DNA of 64,000 nt from Natrinema amylolyticum (GCF_020515625.1 NZ_JAIWPJ010000001.1:992001-1056000), one strand, 5' to 3'. Counted from the stretch's first letter, positions 26,440 to 36,017 are shown. Notes: generated by a model not told the origin, from the letters alone. Translations and numbers: made by a program.

Positions 26440-27702
26440 ATGCCCCGCACAATCATCGTCACCCAGAATTTTCCGCCGGACAGTTTGGGAAACGCTTCTC
26501 GCATCCACGACAACGCGAGGCATCTCGCTGCGGACGACGAGTGGGAGGTGACGGTGCTCGCTCCGCCACCGACGTTCCCGTTCGGGTCGTTCGAGCGCTC
26601 GTGGGAACGCTCTCGGACTTACGAGCGAGACGGCATGACCGTCCACCGACTGTGGGCGTGGCAGCCGACGACCGAGGATCCGGGGCTCGCCAGCCGCCTC
26701 CTCTACTACGTGCTCTTCCCGCTCCACGCGCTGCTGTGGCTGACGATCAACTATCGGTCGTTCGACGTAATCTTCCTCTCGTCGCCGCCGGTGTTCGTCG
26801 GCATCGCCGGGCTTCCGTTCGCCCTCCTCGATCGAAAACCGCTGGTCGTCGACGTCCGCGACCTGTGGATCGACAGTGCGATCGAACTGGACTTTATCGA
26901 GGAGGGCGGCCTCTTCGAACGATTCAGTCGAGCGTACGAGCGCGTTCTCCTCGAGGCCGCCGATCGGATCACCGTGACGACCGCCCTCCTCGGGTCGCGG
27001 CTGGCGGCCACCTACGGCATCGACGAGGAGAAGATCCACCACATCCCGAACGGCGTCGACGTCGATCGGTACACGCCCACCGAGACGGAGACGGAGGGGA
27101 CGAAGACAATCGTCTACACCGGTAACGTCGGTCACGCACAGGACCTCGAGTCGTGCATCCGTGCGGTGGGGCGACTCGAGCGCTCGGACGTCGTCTTCCG
27201 CATCGTCGGCGACGGCGACCGAGCCCCCGCACTCAAGCGTCTCGTCGCCGAGGAAGGGTTAGAGGACGTCGTCGAGTTCGAAGGCCTGGTCCCGCGAGAG
27301 GCGGTGCCCGGCTACATCGAAGACGCCGAGGTCGGCCTCGCGCCCATCAAGTCCGACGAGGCGCTGGAGTACGCGGTGCCGACGAAGACCTTCGAGTATC
27401 TGGCCTGTAAAGTGCCGGTCGTCGCGACGGGATCCGGCGAGATCGAGTCGGTGATCGAGTCCTCCGGCGGCGGCGTCGTCGTCGACAACGATCCCGACGC
27501 GATCGCGACGGTTCTCGATCGGTATCTGGACGACCCGCAGCGACGCGAGCGGCTCGGCGAGCGGGGACGGCGTCACATCGAAGCCCACTACGATCGGGCC
27601 GCTACCGCTCGACGACTCGGAACGGTCCTCGAAGACGCCTGCGGAGGCGGTTCGGGGACGTCGTCGCCGCGAGGGCGACCGGCGACGACCGAAGCCGAAT
27701 AG
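26440..27702 (+). CDS. GT4-type glycosyltransferase, WbuB-like
   Basis: A 420-residue GT4 enzyme that starts one base after the wecC stop, so the three genes form an operon. The acceptor domain has IIVTQNFPPDSLGNASRIH and VDVRDLWIDSAIEL; a hydrophobic segment (LLYYVLFPLHALLWLTI) may hold it to the membrane. The donor domain has IVYTGNVGHAQDLE, FRIVGDGDRAPALKRL, VEFEGLVPREAVPGYIEDAE and VPTKTFEYLACKVPVVAT, where Glu of FEYLA matches the second Glu of E-x7-E. The operon suggests that it uses UDP-ManNAcA or UDP-ManNAc as donor. That is inference. The C-terminal 25 residues are Gly/Thr/Pro-rich and probably disordered. Confidence 0.88.
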   Translation: MPRTIIVTQNFPPDSLGNASRIHDNARHLAADDEWEVTVLAPPPTFPFGSFERSWERSRTYERDGMTVHRLWAWQPTTEDPGLASRLLYYVLFPLHALLWLTINYRSFDVIFLSSPPVFVGIAGLPFALLDRKPLVVDVRDLWIDSAIELDFIEEGGLFERFSRAYERVLLEAADRITVTTALLGSRLAATYGIDEEKIHHIPNGVDVDRYTPTETETEGTKTIVYTGNVGHAQDLESCIRAVGRLERSDVVFRIVGDGDRAPALKRLVAEEGLEDVVEFEGLVPREAVPGYIEDAEVGLAPIKSDEALEYAVPTKTFEYLACKVPVVATGSGEIESVIESSGGGVVVDNDPDAIATVLDRYLDDPQRRERLGERGRRHIEAHYDRAATARRLGTVLEDACGGGSGTSSPRGRPATTEAE

Positions 27703-27735
27703 CGTCTCGAACTGTCGCGACGTCGTCCGACCGTT

Positions 27736-28665
27736 CTACTGATTCACGAGCGTCTGCAGGCCCTCCTCGAGATCGATTTCGGCGTCGAAACCGAGCATCC
27801 GCTCGGCCCTGGAGACGTCCGCGCGGCTGTGGCGGATATCGCCCGGGCGACCCTCGACGTGTTCGATCGGGGAGTCCGAGCCGGTCAACTCGCGGATCGC
27901 CTCGGCGAGTTCGTTGATCGTCACGCTCTCGCCGGTCGCGACGTTGAACGCCTCGCCGACGGCGTCCGTGGTCGCCGCAGCGATGTTAGCCCGCACGACG
28001 TCGTCGACATGAATGAAATCGCGAGTCTGCTGTCCGTCCCCCTGGACGGTAATCGGCTCGCCGGCTCGAGCCTGTTCGAGGAAGATACCGATGACGCCGC
28101 TGTAATCGCCGCCGGACTGGCCCGGACCGTAGACGTTGAAGTACCGAAGGGCGACAGTCGGCAGATCGTACAGCTCGTTGTATAGCCGCGTGTACCGGTC
28201 CGCGGTCAGTTTCTCGAGTCCGTACGGCGACGAGGGGGCCGGGGTAGCGTCTTCGGAGACCGGAAGGGTCTCCGGCGCACCGTAGATCGCGGTACTCGAC
28301 GCCGTGACGACGCGAGATCCCGCCTCTCGTGCGGCTTCCAGGACGGTTACCGTCCCTTGGATATTTCTCGAGTTGCTCTCGATCGGATCTTCGATGGACC
28401 GTTCGACGCTCGGATTCGCCGCCTCGTGGAACACGATATCGGTCCCCGTCATCGCCTCGCGGACCGTTTCCCGATCGCGAACGTCTCCCTCGATGAACGC
28501 GGCATCGTCGGGGATCTCTCCAGCGCCCCCCGTCGAGAGGTCGTCCAGTACGCGTACGTCGTTGTCGCCGACGAGCGCCGAGGCGAGGTGGCTCCCGATG
28601 AAGCCAGCACCGCCCGTAATCAAGATGGTTCGTCCCGCAAGCGAGTGAGAGAGTGTGTCCGACAT
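27736..28665 (-). CDS. SDR-type NDP-sugar epimerase/dehydratase (first copy)
   Basis: A 309-residue extended SDR enzyme, similar to UDP-glucose 4-epimerases. The NAD site is ILITGGAGFIGSHLASAL, the active-site region has ASSTAIYGAPETLPVSED and the catalytic Tyr-x3-Lys is SPYGLEK. Downstream are LRYFNVYGPGQSGGDYSGVI, VQGDGQQTRDFIHVDDV and AFNVATGESVTINELAEAI. It probably epimerises UDP-glucose or UDP-GlcNAc at C4, but the SDR family is broad. A GGAGGTGA ribosome binding site at about 28669-28676 overlaps the stop of the upstream GT2 gene, linking the two. It ends a four-gene minus-strand operon that starts at 31800 and converges on the wecBC operon. Confidence 0.88.
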   Translation of the reverse strand: MSDTLSHSLAGRTILITGGAGFIGSHLASALVGDNDVRVLDDLSTGGAGEIPDDAAFIEGDVRDRETVREAMTGTDIVFHEAANPSVERSIEDPIESNSRNIQGTVTVLEAAREAGSRVVTASSTAIYGAPETLPVSEDATPAPSSPYGLEKLTADRYTRLYNELYDLPTVALRYFNVYGPGQSGGDYSGVIGIFLEQARAGEPITVQGDGQQTRDFIHVDDVVRANIAAATTDAVGEAFNVATGESVTINELAEAIRELTGSDSPIEHVEGRPGDIRHSRADVSRAERMLGFDAEIDLEEGLQTLVNQ

Positions 28666-28668
28666 CGG

Positions 28669-29391
28669 TCACCTCCGAGCGAACTGCTCGAGAGTGGTAC
28701 TCGTCTCGGGTCGGTTCCACCACGTGACGTTCGGATAGAGGAATTTGAGCCCGTCGTAGTAGGTGAGGGAGGACTCCTCGTCCGCGTAGATACAAGAGAT
28801 GGGGACTTCGTCGATCCCCGCACCGAGCGAGTCGAACGCCAAGATCTCTTCGACGCCGATCTGAAAGTCGTTCGAGAACGATCGATACGGCGTCTGTGCG
28901 AGTACGTTCGCGTCCATCGCCCGATAGCCACACGGCGGATCGTGGACCCGTTTCCCGAGCCGGAGGCTCGTCGCCAGCGCGACGATCCGGTTCCCGAACC
29001 GCCTGTCGAGCGGCATCGCATCTCGAAAGGACGGATCCGCGAACCGATTCCCGAGTACGTACTGGCAGTCGGACCGTTCCAACTTCCGGGAGAACCGATG
29101 GAGTTCGTCAGGATCGTGCTGGCCGTCGGCGTCGAGGCGGAAGATCACGTCGACGCCGAGTTCGATCGCACGCTCGTAGCCGCGTTTGATCGCGCCGCCG
29201 TAGTCGCGGTTCCGTTCGTTCGACAGTAACAGTGCGTCGGTCGCTTCGACGCGAGCGGCGGTCTCGTCGCTCGAGCAGTCGTCGACGACGATCGTGTGGT
29301 CGACGAGTCCGGTTTCCCCGATCCGGGCGATGACGTCCTGTACGTGCGATTCCTCGTTGTGCGCCGGAAGGACGGCTGCCGTGTCTGTCAT
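28669..29391 (-). CDS. GT2-type glycosyltransferase, DPM1-like
   Basis: A 240-residue GT2 enzyme with GT-A fold. The start at 29391 gives MTDTAAVLPAHNEESHVQDV and overlaps the upstream stop by 4 bases; extending upstream adds non-family sequence. Motifs are VVDDCSSDETAARV, LLSNERNRDYGGAIKRGYE, IFRLDADGQHDPDELHRF (metal-binding D-x-D) and DPPCGYRAMDANVL. The similarity is to dolichol-phosphate mannose/glucose synthases, with no membrane helices at the C-terminus. It would charge a polyprenyl phosphate with a hexose or transfer a sugar directly. If it makes polyprenyl-P-sugar, the GT-C-like protein at 18083-19876 could use it. The sugar is unknown. Confidence 0.85.
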   Translation of the reverse strand: MTDTAAVLPAHNEESHVQDVIARIGETGLVDHTIVVDDCSSDETAARVEATDALLLSNERNRDYGGAIKRGYERAIELGVDVIFRLDADGQHDPDELHRFSRKLERSDCQYVLGNRFADPSFRDAMPLDRRFGNRIVALATSLRLGKRVHDPPCGYRAMDANVLAQTPYRSFSNDFQIGVEEILAFDSLGAGIDEVPISCIYADEESSLTYYDGLKFLYPNVTWWNRPETSTTLEQFARR

Positions 29392-30350
29392 GAGGATGAT
29401 GGCGAGGACGATTCCCGCTTCCGTCGCTGCTCGAAGTACTCGATCGTCCGTTTGATACCTTCGCGGACCGTCGTCGTCGGTTCGTATCCCAACCGGGTTT
29501 CCGCGCGGGAAACGTCGGCACACCGGCGTTCGATGCGGTAGGGTCGGGGGTGTTCCACGTGTACTGCTTCTGCGCCGTCGACCACGTCGGCAACTGCCAT
29601 GGCGAGCGATCGGATCTTGGTCTCGGTCCCCGTTCCGATGTTGAACGTCTCGTTCCGGCCCTCCGGACCCAGCGCGGCTATCGTACAGTCGACGGCGTCG
29701 GAGATGAACGTGAAGTCTCGCGTCTGGTGACCGTCGCCGTGGATCTCGATCGGCTCGCCCGAGAGCGCTCGGTCGACGAAGATCGGAATGACGTAGCCGT
29801 ACGCCGAGCTGTCCTGACGCGGACCGTACGCGTTGAAGTACCGAACGATCGTGTGATCGAGGTCGCGTTTCGACGTGTACGCTCTGACGAAGCGTTCGCT
29901 CGCCAGTTTCGCGACGGCGTAGTTGGTTTCCGGAGCCAGCGAGTCGTCTTCGTGGTACGGAACGTCCGGGACGTCGCCGTACACCTCCGACGTCGAGGCG
30001 AAGAGGACGCGGTCCACGTCCGACTCGGCGGCCGCGTCGAGGACGGTTCGGGTTCCGTCGATGTTGACTCGGAGTACCTCGAGGGGCTTCTGGAGGGTGC
30101 GACGGACGCCCATCATGGCCGCCATGTGGACGACGACGTCGTGACCGTCGACTGCGTCTCGGACCGCAGCCGTATCACAGACGTCGGCGTTCACGATCCG
30201 CTCGGACGGGAGGAAGGAGAGATGTCGCTCACTACCGACCGAGAAGTCATCCAGAACGGTCACCGTGTTCTCGGACAGCAACTGTTCGGCCACGTGGCTG
30301 CCGATGAATCCCGCGCCGCCGGTCACCAGCACGCGCTTGTCGCTAATCAT
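29388..30350 (-). CDS. SDR-type NDP-sugar epimerase/dehydratase (second copy)
   Basis: A 320-residue extended SDR enzyme. The start at 30350 (MISDKRVLVTGGAGFIGSHV) is chosen over 30380, which adds ten residues with no family support. The catalytic region has FASTSEVYGDVPDVPYHEDD and TNYAVAKLASERFV (Tyr-x3-Lys), then VRYFNAYGPRQDSSAYGYVI, HGDGHQTRDFTFISDAVD and ETFNIGTGTETKI. The resemblance is to UDP-glucuronate decarboxylase or 4-epimerase types; YFNAYGPRQ is common in both. It overlaps the dehydrogenase gene upstream by 8 bases. With a dehydrogenase directly ahead, a uronic-acid epimerase or decarboxylase role is attractive but unproved. Confidence 0.85.
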   Translation of the reverse strand: MISDKRVLVTGGAGFIGSHVAEQLLSENTVTVLDDFSVGSERHLSFLPSERIVNADVCDTAAVRDAVDGHDVVVHMAAMMGVRRTLQKPLEVLRVNIDGTRTVLDAAAESDVDRVLFASTSEVYGDVPDVPYHEDDSLAPETNYAVAKLASERFVRAYTSKRDLDHTIVRYFNAYGPRQDSSAYGYVIPIFVDRALSGEPIEIHGDGHQTRDFTFISDAVDCTIAALGPEGRNETFNIGTGTETKIRSLAMAVADVVDGAEAVHVEHPRPYRIERRCADVSRAETRLGYEPTTTVREGIKRTIEYFEQRRKRESSSPSSS

Positions 30351-31800
30351 CCGTCTCCCTCCGATTCTCTCCCCGTCCATCCGCCTGAACGCCGCTCGTC
30401 GGTTCGGTGACCTGCGGATGCTGCGACCAGTTCGGATCGATATCGCGCGGGCGTATCAATCCGCTCTCAGCGACGGCGTCCGGATCGAGCGTCTTCTGGG
30501 GGTCGATCAGAATCGGATCGGGAGCCATCGCGGCAGCCAGTGCCGACGGATCGAACCGATGGAACAGGTCATGCCCCGTCGCCACCACGACGACGTCGGC
30601 GTTACGTACCGCCGCGATCACACTCGAGTTGTTTCCGATGCCGGTCTCTTCGATCTCTTCACCCGGCGGATACTGGGAATCGAACGCCTCGACGGAGACG
30701 TTCTCGTTCCGAAGCAACTCGATCAACTCGACTGCCGGACTGTTTCTGATGTCTTTGACGTTCGGCTTGTACGTGACGCCGAGCACTGACACGACAGTAG
30801 ACGAACGGGACTTGCCGACGCCGTCGATCGTCTGCAGGATTTTGTCCGCGTACCACTTCGGCATCGAATCGTTGATTTCGCGGGCGGCCGGGATCAACGC
30901 TAGATCGGCCCCTCGTTCTTCCGCGGCGGATCGAAAGTAGTGCGGATCGATCGGCAAACAGTGGCCGCCGACACCGAGTCCCGGTTCGTAGCGATGGAAG
31001 TTCCACTTCGTATCGGCCCCATCGATCACCTCCGAAATGTCGATGCCGAGGCGCTCCGTCGCGGACGCGAATTCGTTTACCAGCGCGATGTTGACGTCTC
31101 GTTGGATATTCTCGACCAGTTTCGTCGTTTCGGCGACCTCGAGTGACGATACCGGGGCGGTGGTATCAGCGATATCCTCGTATAATTCCGCGGTCAGGTC
31201 ACGCCACGCGTCATCGATCGACCCGACGACCCGCGCCGTTCGTTTGGACTCGTCGTTCCCGGGACTATACCGCTCCGGGACGTGTGAGACGCCGAAGTCG
31301 GAACCAGCGTCGAGCCCGGAACGCTCGAGTTCCGGGAGCACATCGTTTCGCGTACAGCCCGGATAGACGGTGCTCTGGACGACGACCAGGTTGTCCTCCT
31401 CGAGGACGCTCGATACGTCCCGGGCGGCGGCCTGAACGGCGGAGAGATCCGGCGAATTGTCCGCAGATAATGGTGTAGGAACACTGATAACGTACACGTC
31501 CGCGCTGGCGGCCTCCGATATCCGCGTCGTCACTTCACAGTTCCCGTCGTCGATATGCTCCTCTAGCTCTTCCGTTTCGAACGGCGAGTTGCCGTCACGA
31601 ACTGCCTCGACGAGCGCGTCGTCCGTATCGACACCAACGACGGGATACTCCGAGCGACTGAACGCCAGTGCGGAGTTGTATCCGACGAAACCGAGGCCGA
31701 CGCACGCGACGCGAACGATCTCGGAGAGATCTCCCGTTTGGTCGGTGTCGGCAGGATCGGACCCCGTCTGGTCGGTGTCGGCGGGATCGAACCGTTTCAT
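30343..31800 (-). CDS. Second nucleotide-sugar dehydrogenase, WbpA/TviB-like
   Basis: A 485-residue dehydrogenase of the UDP-glucose/UDP-ManNAc family, first gene of a minus-strand operon. The NAD site is VACVGLGFVGYNSALAFS. Further blocks are ISVPTPLSADNSPDLSAV, VVQSTVYPGCTRNDVLPEL, SHVPERYSPGNDESKRTARV and GVGGHCLPIDPHYF with the catalytic Cys. SPGN and the TVYPGCT pattern recall enzymes that oxidise UDP-HexNAc (WbpA, WbpO, TviB). It has a 25-residue extra N-terminus with a direct repeat of DPADTDQTG, noted separately. Together with WecC it means the cell can make two different uronic-acid donors, or the same donor from two sources. Substrate is inferred. Confidence 0.88.
   Translation of the reverse strand: MKRFDPADTDQTGSDPADTDQTGDLSEIVRVACVGLGFVGYNSALAFSRSEYPVVGVDTDDALVEAVRDGNSPFETEELEEHIDDGNCEVTTRISEAASADVYVISVPTPLSADNSPDLSAVQAAARDVSSVLEEDNLVVVQSTVYPGCTRNDVLPELERSGLDAGSDFGVSHVPERYSPGNDESKRTARVVGSIDDAWRDLTAELYEDIADTTAPVSSLEVAETTKLVENIQRDVNIALVNEFASATERLGIDISEVIDGADTKWNFHRYEPGLGVGGHCLPIDPHYFRSAAEERGADLALIPAAREINDSMPKWYADKILQTIDGVGKSRSSTVVSVLGVTYKPNVKDIRNSPAVELIELLRNENVSVEAFDSQYPPGEEIEETGIGNNSSVIAAVRNADVVVVATGHDLFHRFDPSALAAAMAPDPILIDPQKTLDPDAVAESGLIRPRDIDPNWSQHPQVTEPTSGVQADGRGENRRETDD
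31729..31788 (-). repeat. 30-base tandem repeat in the dehydrogenase 5' end
   Basis: Two adjacent 30-base units encode the ten-residue unit DPADTDQTG plus one residue twice, just after the first four codons. The units differ at a few bases. This adds an acidic disordered tail outside the NAD domain and could have arisen by slippage. Confidence 0.7.
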
Positions 31801-32471
31801 CGGACGATTCCCCGGCGCTGTGTCCGATTCCTGCTTTTCCGTGAGGCGCTTTTACTACTATCGCGTCGGCCCGTGGACGTTCCCGGTGACCGACCGAGCA
31901 TCGGGGGCGACGTTCGGACGAACGATCGGTGAGAGGCAATTGCTGCTGTATGTATAGACTGTGCCGGCATAGCTACCGGGTCTAGTGGGGTTCCGCGCAA
32001 AAGCGTCGTATACTGTTACGGCGATCGCCCACGTATTACGTTATATCATCGCCTCCGCATATCAGAACGGCGATTGCGCACGAATCGTTTTAGCCGGCAA
32101 CAGTTTGTTTCTCGGATCGTAATTTACTATAATATGTCAAAATTGCAGCCGCTGTATGCTAGTTGTCATATATAGCACCAAATCGGTTCGAACGGGCTAC
32201 TCTGATCGTCGATATGGATCCACTCATCCCCTCTCTGGCGGATATGAGCTTTTCTCACCCCAGTATTACCAATTGCTATATCTCCGGTGTGTGAGTGTCA
32301 TACTCGCCGTGGAATCGACCGACAGAATTCGAGATATCCGTCGGAAATAGCGCATAGTTCGTTATTTTGTGGTAATCCTCGATAACTGCGACTTACCGCC
32401 GTCGACCGGACCGAAAGCAACCGTCAACGATACGACGGTTTTAGGTCCTCGCTGCGCACAGAGTACTGTCA
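31801..32471. other. AT-rich gap of about 0.67 kb
   Basis: This region between the divergent dehydrogenase and small membrane protein is AT-rich in its centre (about 32090-32290). It holds a short palindrome GGCGATCGCC near 32020. No supported gene is present. It must carry the promoter for the four-gene minus-strand operon. Confidence 0.4.
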
Positions 32472-32753
32472 ATGACTACCGAACGTCGGCTGTGGTTCGT
32501 TCGCGGACAAGTCGCCTGGATGGTCGTGACGATACTCGCATTATCGGTGCTGAGCGTGTTCTCCTACGAGTCGTTCTTCATCGTCTCTCTCATCGGTTTT
32601 CTCGTGGTGACGGAACTGACTGCGCCCGCCGTCGCGACTCCGGCGTGGCGCAAGCGGGTACGGTGGCTCATTGCGCTCGGATTGGTCGGGTTCGCACTCG
32701 TCATTGCCAGACGGATTTCCGTCACGGTATCCACCGGTCTCGTGGCGTGGTGA
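32472..32753 (+). CDS. Small three-helix membrane protein
   Basis: A 93-residue membrane protein with hydrophobic segments at about 13-32 (VAWMVVTILALSVLSVFSY), 34-52 (FFIVSLIGFLVVTELTAPA) and 64-80 (WLIALGLVGFALVIARR). Charges follow the positive-inside rule. No family is recognised. An AT-rich GGTTTTAGG about 33 bases upstream may be its TATA box. It stands alone between a dehydrogenase operon and a convergent gene inside the glycan locus. Coding status is likely given the regular helices. Confidence 0.6.
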   Translation: MTTERRLWFVRGQVAWMVVTILALSVLSVFSYESFFIVSLIGFLVVTELTAPAVATPAWRKRVRWLIALGLVGFALVIARRISVTVSTGLVAW

Positions 32754-32968
32754 GACCTCGGACCGCAACTGGTACACTGCGCGAAACTCCGACGGCTCCC
32801 GCCGCTGAACCGATCTCGAGTGCCCGCTCCGTCGCGTCTCGCCTCGTCGACGGGTGGACACCGTGAGCGAGTTCGGTCGTGGGATCGGGACGGGGAGACG
32901 GGTGATCGCCGCGTGTGGAGTTAGTCTCCGCTCGCGAGCGGATTCGAACTCGTTACTCGGAGAGACAG

Positions 32969-33883
32969 TTACGGATCGGTATCATCGTCAGACGCGTTCC
33001 ACTGGCAGTTCACGACCCACTCGGTCCGATCGTCCCCCGGCGTGACCTCGAGTGAAACCGGTCGCTCGAGACCGGCGGCGAACCCGACTGCGAGGAACGA
33101 TGCAATCGGATGATCGAACCGATCGACGTCGCCGAGTGCGCTCCCCGATATCGCGATCGTGGCGCTCCCGCGTCCGTCCGCGTAATCGACGCTGGGATCG
33201 ACGCGCTCGGCGAGTTCGAACTGCTCGACGAGGGCGTCCGCGAGGGAGACGGCGAGTTCGGGCGGTGCGTCGGGGAGATCATCGGACAACGTCCGGTCGA
33301 ACTCCCGAAGGAGACCTGCACCGGTCGACTCGAGGATCACTCCTTCCTGTCGACTGTCGTCTCCACAGATCGATCCGTCGAGCGTGTCGGGAACGTCATA
33401 CTCCGATCGTTCGGGAACGAAGAGCCGAGCTCCGTCGCGGCCGTCGGGGACGTAAATATGCTCGTCTCTGAGGCTCAACTCGTCGGCAATGGTCGCACCG
33501 TTGGTTGCGACGGCAGTGTAAATCCCCTCGCAGACCGCTGCATCGAGGAACCGGCCGTATGAGAGGTAATACGTCAACAGACCACCGAACAGCCCGGTAG
33601 CTCCGATGGCAAACAGCACTCCCTGTGAATCGCGAAATACGATCGCAGCCAGACCTGACAGCGCGCCGAGGAGAGCCAGACAGAGCCCCATTCGTCGATA
33701 TGGGGACCCGTTCGGAGTGTTTCCGCCTCGAAGTCGCTCGTTCTCTTCACGAAGCCGCTCGTTCTCTTTGGTCAACAGAGTGACCCGTTCCGTGAGTTCG
33801 GACCGATCCGCCTCGTCGACCTGAACCGCGATGCCGTCGGTGTCCCGCGAGAGATCGTCTCCGTCGAAATTATTCGCGCTCAT
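32969..33883 (-). CDS. Haloarchaeal membrane protein with coiled coil
   Basis: A 304-residue protein of unknown function. The start at 33883 (MSANNFDGDDLSRD) is chosen because codons upstream are Arg/Pro-rich. Residues about 25-55 form a short coiled coil (ELTERVTLLTKENERLREEN and similar heptads). Two membrane helices follow at about 65-110 (MGLCLALLGALSGLAAIVF and VLFAIGATGLFGGLLTYYL). The rest, about 190 residues, is soluble and mixed alpha/beta with ATIADELSLRDEHIYVPDG, RDGARLFVPERSEYD and ATIAISGSALGDVDRFDHP. Proteins of this shape seem to be haloarchaea-specific. No catalytic motif is seen. It lies inside the polysaccharide locus but is not operon-linked. Confidence 0.65.
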   Translation of the reverse strand: MSANNFDGDDLSRDTDGIAVQVDEADRSELTERVTLLTKENERLREENERLRGGNTPNGSPYRRMGLCLALLGALSGLAAIVFRDSQGVLFAIGATGLFGGLLTYYLSYGRFLDAAVCEGIYTAVATNGATIADELSLRDEHIYVPDGRDGARLFVPERSEYDVPDTLDGSICGDDSRQEGVILESTGAGLLREFDRTLSDDLPDAPPELAVSLADALVEQFELAERVDPSVDYADGRGSATIAISGSALGDVDRFDHPIASFLAVGFAAGLERPVSLEVTPGDDRTEWVVNCQWNASDDDTDP

Positions 33884-34529
33884 GCGTTGCTCGATATGAA
33901 TCGGCGGTCGCGTCGATCTCGCCCCCGGTGAGGGCGCTGATTCACGAGAGCGTCTGCCGGTTTCGTCTCGATGAGGGCGGCGAATCCACCACCTCTCCGA
34001 CCGAACCACCGCGGGCGAACGACGCTATCAACGTCGTGACCGGAAGCGGGGCGATGAGGTCGCCGGCGCTCAGCGGTCTTGGAACGGACGGAGTCCGGAT
34101 CGACGCGACTCGAGGACGCAGCTGAGATCGCTGCCGGTAGACACTCGTCGAAGAGCAGTAATCGACCCCGATCGCACGTGAGACGCATATTCTCGTGCTA
34201 TGCCGAACGGATGTTTGAAACCAGTGGTCGTAACAGAGCGGTATGACGATATTATTCCCCTCGTCACGAGGTCCGCGACGAGACAGTCTCTCTCAATATC
34301 TTGTTGTTGGTGATCGCAAAGTCAGACCCTGTACTGGAATGGGGACGGTACGCAGACCGGTCACCTCGCCGTCGAGTCGTTCCGGCGAACTCCGCCTCGC
34401 GATCCGACTTCCATCGATTCGAACGTCCCCGAACGGACGCCACGACGGATCGAAATCCGGCGCAGATACGACAGAGCCCGTGACTGTCGGCCGGCCAATT
34501 TTACGGGCCGACGACGTGGTCGGCAATTG
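33884..34529. other. Divergent gap of about 0.65 kb
   Basis: No supported gene. Frames here give Arg/Ser-rich peptides. The region separates a minus-strand membrane protein from the DUF1616-like gene and should hold both promoters. The DUF1616-like ATG at 34530 is preceded by ACGTGGTCGGCAATTG with no clear ribosome binding site. Confidence 0.4.
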
Positions 34530-35579
34530 ATGACCGCCGATCGACCGTCCCGCCCCCGTCGGCTCGACAGAGTTCCGATAGATCTCGTCGGAATACTCGC
34601 CGTGACGTTACTCGTAAATATCGCTGTCTTCGCACCGATCTTTCGCGAAACGTCGCTCGACGTTCCCCTGGGATTCCTGTTCGTTTTCTTCGTCCCGGGG
34701 TACGTTCTCGTCGCGACTCTCTTCCCCGAGGCCGATCGGTCTGCTGCTGGCGCGGGACCGTCGGTACCCGATGATCGAACCGCCTCGGTATCGAACTCCC
34801 CGTGGCAGACGGAGATCGACGGTTTCGAACGGATCGTTCTCTCGTTCGGTCTGAGCGTCGCTATCGTTCCCGGTTCCGCACTCCTCCTGAACTACACGCC
34901 GTGGGGAATCGGGCCGGTATCGCTACTGGCCGCGACGACGGCCATCACGCTGCTACTGACGATCACGGCCACCGCCCGACGGCTGCGACTTTCCGAGGAG
35001 GAGCGGTTCCGAGTACCCGTCCGAGGCTGGTTGACGTCGGTCCGATCCACACTGGTCGGCCCGACCGATCGAGGCGAGACGGTAATTACCGTGCTACTCG
35101 TTGCGTCGATCTTGCTCGCTGTCGGCGGTGTCGGCTATGCGGCGACCACTCCTTCCGGCGGAGAGCAGTTCTCTGAGGTGTATCTCTTGAGCGAGGACGG
35201 GGACGGTGAACTGGTCGCCGGGGAGTACCCGACCGAATTCGAACGCGGCGAACGTCAAGAACTGGTCGTCGGGATCGAGAACAACGAACACGAGACGGTG
35301 AATTACACGACTGTCGTCGTCGAACAGGCCGTCGAGTCGGACGGTGACGACCTCGTCATCACCGACCAACAGGAGATTGACCGGTTTGAAACGCGACTCG
35401 ATTCGGGAGAAACGTGGCGGCAGGAACACGGTATCGAACCGACGATCGGCGGCGAGAACGTCCGCTTTTTGTGGCTAGTCTATCTCGGTGGTGACGTTCC
35501 GGAGGACCCGTCAATGGAGAACGCAGCGTATGCCGTCCATCTCTGGGCCGACGTAGACGAGTCGAACGGGGACCCCTGA
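34530..35579 (+). CDS. DUF1616-like membrane protein
   Basis: A 349-residue protein with four to five hydrophobic helices in the first half (VGILAVTLLVNIAVFAPIF, LGFLFVFFVPGYVLVATLFP, IVLSFGLSVAIVPGSALLL, LLAATTAITLLLTITATAR) and one near residue 190, then a soluble outer domain of about 150 residues beginning YLLSEDGDGELVAGEYPTEF. The PLGFLFVFFVPGYVLVATLFP block is the DUF1616 hallmark. The outer domain with GENVRFLWLVYLGGD looks like an immunoglobulin-type beta domain. Such proteins are frequent in archaeal glycan and S-layer regions; their activity is unknown. It precedes the nucleotidylyltransferase by about 440 bases. Confidence 0.75.
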   Translation: MTADRPSRPRRLDRVPIDLVGILAVTLLVNIAVFAPIFRETSLDVPLGFLFVFFVPGYVLVATLFPEADRSAAGAGPSVPDDRTASVSNSPWQTEIDGFERIVLSFGLSVAIVPGSALLLNYTPWGIGPVSLLAATTAITLLLTITATARRLRLSEEERFRVPVRGWLTSVRSTLVGPTDRGETVITVLLVASILLAVGGVGYAATTPSGGEQFSEVYLLSEDGDGELVAGEYPTEFERGERQELVVGIENNEHETVNYTTVVVEQAVESDGDDLVITDQQEIDRFETRLDSGETWRQEHGIEPTIGGENVRFLWLVYLGGDVPEDPSMENAAYAVHLWADVDESNGDP

Positions 35580-36017
35580 GACCGGGCGAACGAACTCGAG
35601 CTCTCGAGCGATAACGCCGAATCGAACCGGAGCGAGACTGTGTACTGTCCGCCGAGTGTAACTTCACTCGCTCGGGATCTGAATCGCCATTAGAACCTGA
35701 TATCGGACGATCAGTTCAAATCCTGTATTGATAGGAGCGAAACGATCGGAGCGGCGCGTGTGAACAATTGTTCTTCTGATGGATAGCAGCCGTCCGACCG
35801 CGAAGACGGCTACTGACCCGAGAAGCGGCGAGACTTCACCGAGCGGTTCATCCTCGTTCGTTCGACGCGGCGACGAAACGGCGTCACGGTTCTGTCGTAC
35901 GATAAGAAACTATTTACCGAATTTCCATAATGTTGCCCCGAATATACGAGACATATTGTATATTTCGCCGACAATACTTTCAGAGGTTCAAAACAAGCGG
36001 GCGTAAGCGGAGTGAAT
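35580..36017. other. Gap upstream of the nucleotidylyltransferase operon
   Basis: About 440 bases. The last 150 are AT-rich with a TATA-like TGTATATTT at 35957-35965, which could start a transcript near 35987 for the nucleotidylyltransferase and glmS genes. No gene is supported. Confidence 0.4.
35957..35965 (+). promoter_or_regulatory. TATA-like box for the nucleotidylyltransferase-glmS operon
   Basis: TGTATATTT sits 53 bases ahead of the ATG at 36018 in locally AT-rich DNA, the best-placed TATA match in this gap. Confidence 0.4.

Noticed and set aside
24762-26513. 583-residue open frame opposite wecB and wecC
   Set aside because: Both plus-strand genes have complete family motifs; the antisense peptide is a codon-bias shadow.
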